NCBI RefSeq assembly: GCF_026230105.1
Contig: NC_079485.1
Span: 24,843,572 to 24,907,571, forward strand
DNA from: Diorhabda sublineata
Lineage: Eukaryota > Arthropoda > Insecta > Coleoptera > Chrysomelidae
Length of the DNA stretch: 64,000 nt
Reading direction: 5' to 3'
Both the position numbers and the translations under genes were made by a program. Position 1 is the stretch's first letter, and each line of letters opens with the position of its first letter. Below, piece by piece: positions 60,373-64,000 of this stretch. The notes under the pieces are model-generated. The model searched no databases and was not told where the DNA came from. It was given only the letters and a program-made list of their open reading frames with translations.

Positions 60373-61075
60373 TTACGTGAGCCATTTTTCGATTAGTTTA
60401 GACTCCCCCTCTCTTATGTGAGATTTGCCTGACCCCCCTCTCCCCTTACATGAGATACTAAATTTTTTTATTATTCGGAAAAATAATGAACCGTCCAGAT
60501 ATATTATAGTTAATTTATTTGAAATACATGAGATTCAAAGTAAAAACAAAATTTTTACTCAATCCATGGAGACTCGTGTACTTTTTCGATTGAAATAATT
60601 GGACACATGTCATCTGGGATTTCTGGTAGTGCTGGAAGATAGTTACGGGAAATGTCTACGTTTTCTTCGTCTATCCATTCCAAACATTCAATCACAACGC
60701 ACAGCATCTCTTTAGCTCGACGCTTGACTACGCGCACTGGTTGAATCCTGACTACAGTTTCGTCGAACCGCATGAAAAGCTTATCTGTATTTCTGCAGCT
60801 TTACGGAACTTTACATGAAGCGAAATAAATGCCACATATCTTACATCTATTATCTTTATCATTTTATATATTAATCTCAAACTGAATGATTTTAATAGCC
60901 AAGAGATTTATTTTAACTGACATCATGATAATTAAAATAATTTTTTTCAATATCTGTAATTATTTCTATTTTTTGAAGTTAACGTGAGATTTTCGATTAT
61001 CCCCCACCCGTTTTAAATAAGATTTGGTGAGATTCCATTGAACCCCTTCCCCCCATTCTGAGCTCACGTAATTAA
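60369..61075. mobile_element. 707-bp element with perfect 14-bp terminal inverted repeats
   Basis: ttaattacgtgagc at 60369-60382 is repeated exactly inverted at 61062-61075. C-rich/G-rich blocks next to both ends (ccccctctc on the left, ccccttcccccca on the right) are also roughly mirrored and contrast with AT-rich DNA inside. No clear target duplication; the TTAA-containing ends could point to a piggyBac-like TTAA target, but the internal repeat order is not that of known families to me. Confidence 0.65.
60555..60773 (-). CDS. Unassigned 72-codon ORF inside the 60369 TIR element
   Basis: Minus strand, ATG at 60773. Starts MRFDETVVRIQPVRVVKRRA and continues acidic with aromatic and proline residues (LEWIDEENVD, LPALPEIPDD), ending SPWIE. 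No signal peptide, membrane segment or motif that I know. It is the only sizeable ORF in the unit and could be a relic exon of the autonomous relative, a captured host exon, or chance. Confidence 0.3.
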   Translation of the reverse strand: MRFDETVVRIQPVRVVKRRAKEMLCVVIECLEWIDEENVDISRNYLPALPEIPDDMCPIISIEKVHESPWIE

Positions 61076-61330
61076 TGGATGCCCCCTTAAATAAAATCCA
61101 AATCATTCTGCACCAAATCAGATCTCCAGGAATAAGCCAGCTTCGCTAATGTTAATTTTGGATTTTGTAACTCATTCACCGAGTATATTGATATTGTTAT
61201 CGAAAGAATTTTCTAAATAAGTAGATGTTAATCATATAAATATGACTCAAATATTACTTAATTCGAGCGGTTTGATAAGAGTATACAAGTAACTTGTATA
61301 ATATTACATCGTTAAAAACAATAATTATTT
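61076..61330. other. No gene recognised
   Basis: AT-rich spacer between the TIR element and a mariner relic. Confidence 0.3.
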
Positions 61331-61334
61331 TTCA

Positions 61335-61920
61335 TTTAAATATGTTTTATATATTTAAATGTGTTTGTTCCTGAAAAAGTGTTTTTGCGGGGAGTTAGTT
61401 CTTCTTCATTACTTTAATATGAAGAAAAATGCTACCGAAAGTCATCGTATTATGGTGGAAGTGATTTTGGTTTGGAAGACGATGAATGTCCTGGGCAGCC
61501 AAAAAAGTTTGAAAATGAACAACTGCCAGCATTACTCTATGAAGATTGTTGCCAAACACAAGAAAAGCTCTCAGAATATTTGGGTGTCACTCAAGCAGCC
61601 ATTTCAAAACGGTTAAAAGCAGCTGGATATATTCAAAAGCAAGGAAATTGGCAATTTTCCATCATGACAACGCTGGGCTCCACGTTGCTATTCCGGTTAA
61701 GAACTATTTGGAAAACAGTGGATAGAAGTTTTACCTCGCCCGCCTTATAGCCCAGACCATGCTCCTTCTGACTACCATACTAGAGCAAGATTTCAAAAAT
61801 TGGCTCGATTAATTCTTGGCTGTTAAGCCGGCGCAGTTCTTTTGGGATGGGATCCACAAATTGCTAGAAAGATGGGAAAAAGTCATAGCTTCAGATGGGC
61901 AATACTTTGAATAATACTAT
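61335..61920 (+). pseudogene. mariner (Mos1-like) transposase, internally deleted
   Basis: FLKKSATESHRIMVEV-type start across frames, then GQPKKFENEQLPALLYEDCC, QEKLSEYLGVTQAAISKRLK and AGYIQKQGNW. It jumps to HHDNAGLHVAIPVKNYLENS and SPDHAPSDYH, and ends QFFWDGIHKLLERWEKVIAS with DGQYFE at 61913. The block with the first catalytic aspartate is deleted. Different subfamily from the others in this window. Confidence 0.75.
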
Positions 61921-63395
61921 TGTCCATGTTTTTTCTTAAAGAAACGTTCAAATTTTGAAAAAAAGACCGCATGAATTGAGTTAAAGACCACAATAAAATG
62001 CCAACAATTTAAAAAGTTTAATTTCTTATTTAATTACCAAATCGTAGAAGGCCGACCATTGGAATATTAGTCATAACGATTATTTCTACTGAGTTGGCAG
62101 AACTTTTGATTTGATTGATGATAAAATGGCCGATTCATAAACTTGATTTTCCGTTGGCTGCTACGAAATTAAAAACATTGAAATGCATAAAACCATTCAT
62201 AGTTGCCGTTTGACGTAGCTGTTTGGTGATCGGTCTGCTGTTGGTGATTTTCAACATAAACGAATTTCATCTTTTCCCGTCGTCCCAACACAAAAATATC
62301 ACAACAAAAAGCACTACAGACGTCAAAAAGAATAACAAAATTTTTAGGTTAACGGCAGCAAAGTCAAGTTTATGAATAGGGAGTAGAATTTGCTATGAAC
62401 GTCAAACGGCAAGCATCACCCGCCAAAAAAATACGAAAAGTTGATGAATCGGCTTTAAAAATTGGAAGATCCTTGAAATCTAATGTAAAAAAATCTGTTG
62501 ACAAATTTAGAATTGAAAAAGGGTAATCTAAACATCCAACAGCAGTGAAATGAATAGTGTAGCGTTTGATAAGATGGTTAATGGCCATATTAATTAATAA
62601 AAATAATAAAAACTTCGAAATATCGTCAATCTAACATTTTATTACATCTACTGATACATGAGTCATAAAAGTTTTAATTTTGAAAGTATAACAATAAATA
62701 AAAATATAATTATAGATTAGAAATAACACTTACACTAATGAAGAGAAGAGCTAAACGCTGATCTATGTAACCAACTACGATAACCTTTTCACATCAATTT
62801 ATAGAAATGAAATAACAGAAGAAGATTGATTGAAATAGCTCAAGTGGCACACTTGTGTTCTTAGTATTTCAGACTGAGATAAGACCGGCTTTACGATTTA
62901 TCGTTACGAAATTATAGATTACTGTTTTGTTACGAGTACACATCCATACGTTATGAAAACACTTACTATTTAAAGCTCTACATCATTGAAAGCTTATGTC
63001 AAAGAACGCAAGACGAAATGTAAACATTTCCAAGTTGCAACTTGAGCGCGTTACGAACAACTTATAGACCATGCAAGGCAGATTGAAAGACAATTATGAA
63101 TTGAAAGATAATTATGAAGCACCGACACTTTTGGAATAGTATTAAAAAAATAACTTCGACATATAAGGTCATTGTTAGACAGTTAGAAATTGCATTATTT
63201 GCAGCAGTTTACAGTTTACACTTTGTTTAGTTTTACATTGGAAAAATCGCAATAATAGGAAAACTGATCTTATCCCAGCTGAAAGAATGTGTCCAATAAA
63301 TGACTGTCCAATGATGGAATAGAAATCGAGTGTTACGTTTTCGTAAACCTGGCAGTTCAAGTTTTCACTTGCCAAAAGATTCATATTCACCAAAA
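61921..63395. other. No gene recognised
   Basis: AT-rich spacer. Confidence 0.35.
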
Positions 63396-63399
63396 ACAA

Positions 63400-63995
63400 A
63401 TCGCTGTGATGCGCATACTGAATTAAGAACGAATAAAATTACCCTACAATGGATTCCGGGAAACATAGGAGCGAAGGAGAATCAAATAGCTGATAAACTC
63501 GCTAAAGCGAGGGCAGACAAGCCCTTCATGGGACCAGAGCCCTTCTATGGTATTAGCTGCAGAGCAATAGAAAAAGCACTGGAAAAGAAGGTAGGTAGGA
63601 ATGAAACCAATTATTGTGCACAACCTACAGGGCAAAGACCAGACTAGCAAAGATTCTGATGAATGTATCAACCTAAGTAAAAACAATCTACAAATACTAA
63701 TAGGAGTCCTATCGGAACAGTGTCGCCAAAACAAACGCCTGAAGTCTCTAGGCTTAGCAGATAATACGACGTGCAGATTTGGTTGCACAGAGGACGAAAC
63801 CTCTATCCACATTCTCTCGAAGTGTGAAACACTAGGAAACTCCAGAGCACTACACCTGGGAGCGCTTGAAATAGAGGACGAAGATCTCTGGCAATTACAG
63901 CCATCCCACATTCTAGACTTTTTAAAAGGAGTGGGATTAACGGATCAACTGTAAATACTGGGTTCTCCAGGGTCGCGGCAAAAGGCGGAGACACA
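63400..63995 (+). mobile_element. LINE 3' end, R1/I-like family A, best copy
   Basis: TNKITLQWIPGNIGAKENQI with ADKLAKARADKPFMGP ends the RNase H domain. After a frame change, NLQILIGVLSEQCRQNKRLK and CRFGCTEDETSIHILSKC give the zinc-like C-terminus of ORF2. The protein ends FLKGVGLTDQL at 63954, followed by a short 3' UTR (ctgggttctccagggtcgcg) up to the window edge. 5' truncated near 63400; one frameshift near 63600. Confidence 0.8.
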
Positions 63996-64000
63996 ATAAA

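Noticed and set aside
62100..62590. Possible inverted repeat around attcataaacttga
   Set aside because: Similarity is limited to short stretches with many mismatches.
63444..63911. 155-codon minus-strand ORF
   Set aside because: Antisense to the best LINE ORF2 C-terminus, whose plus-strand reading has conserved cysteines.

Overview
The window looks like an AT-rich insect nuclear genome, possibly a beetle but not identified to species. The reasons are one conserved multi-exon animal gene with canonical GT..AG introns, and a long repeat-rich stretch made of insect-type transposon relics: mariner, Tc1, piggyBac, P/THAP, Copia, Jockey-, R1/I- and RTE-like LINEs, and a Crypton-type recombinase. 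I see no bacterial operons, rRNA, tRNA or CRISPR array.

Region 1 (about 700-18,210, minus strand) holds one real gene, an apparently complete plexin that I call Plexin-B (PlexB). I could join 13 coding exons in frame from the ATG at 18141 to a TGA at 971. They give a 5,739-nt CDS and a 1,912-residue type I membrane receptor: signal peptide, Sema, three PSI and four IPT domains, one membrane helix, then a split RasGAP domain around a Rho-binding domain. All 12 introns start GT and end AG, and the phases match. A 24-codon upstream ORF overlaps the main start. Introns 1 and 2 carry transposon relics and repeats: a P-element/THAP transposase, Copia gag, a DDE transposase, and two 185-bp direct repeats that flank the first PSI exon.

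Region 2 (18,212-64,000) has no host gene that I can support. It is a graveyard of broken elements on both strands: at least eight mariner copies, many with internal deletions or only one end left; Tc1 copies; LINE 3' ends; LINE reverse transcriptase pieces; piggyBac and Crypton fragments; a TA-flanked 340-bp MITE-like element; foldback repeats; a 26-bp minisatellite with six-unit higher-order structure; and a 150-bp tandem repeat. Several are nested, for example a mariner in a LINE at 27,083 and a mariner/LINE junction at 55,685.

The least explained element is a 707-bp unit at 60,369-61,075. It has perfect 14-bp terminal inverted repeats and a 72-codon minus-strand ORF that I cannot assign. 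Transposon boundaries are read by eye and are approximate unless terminal repeats are described; family names rest on motif recognition, not searches.
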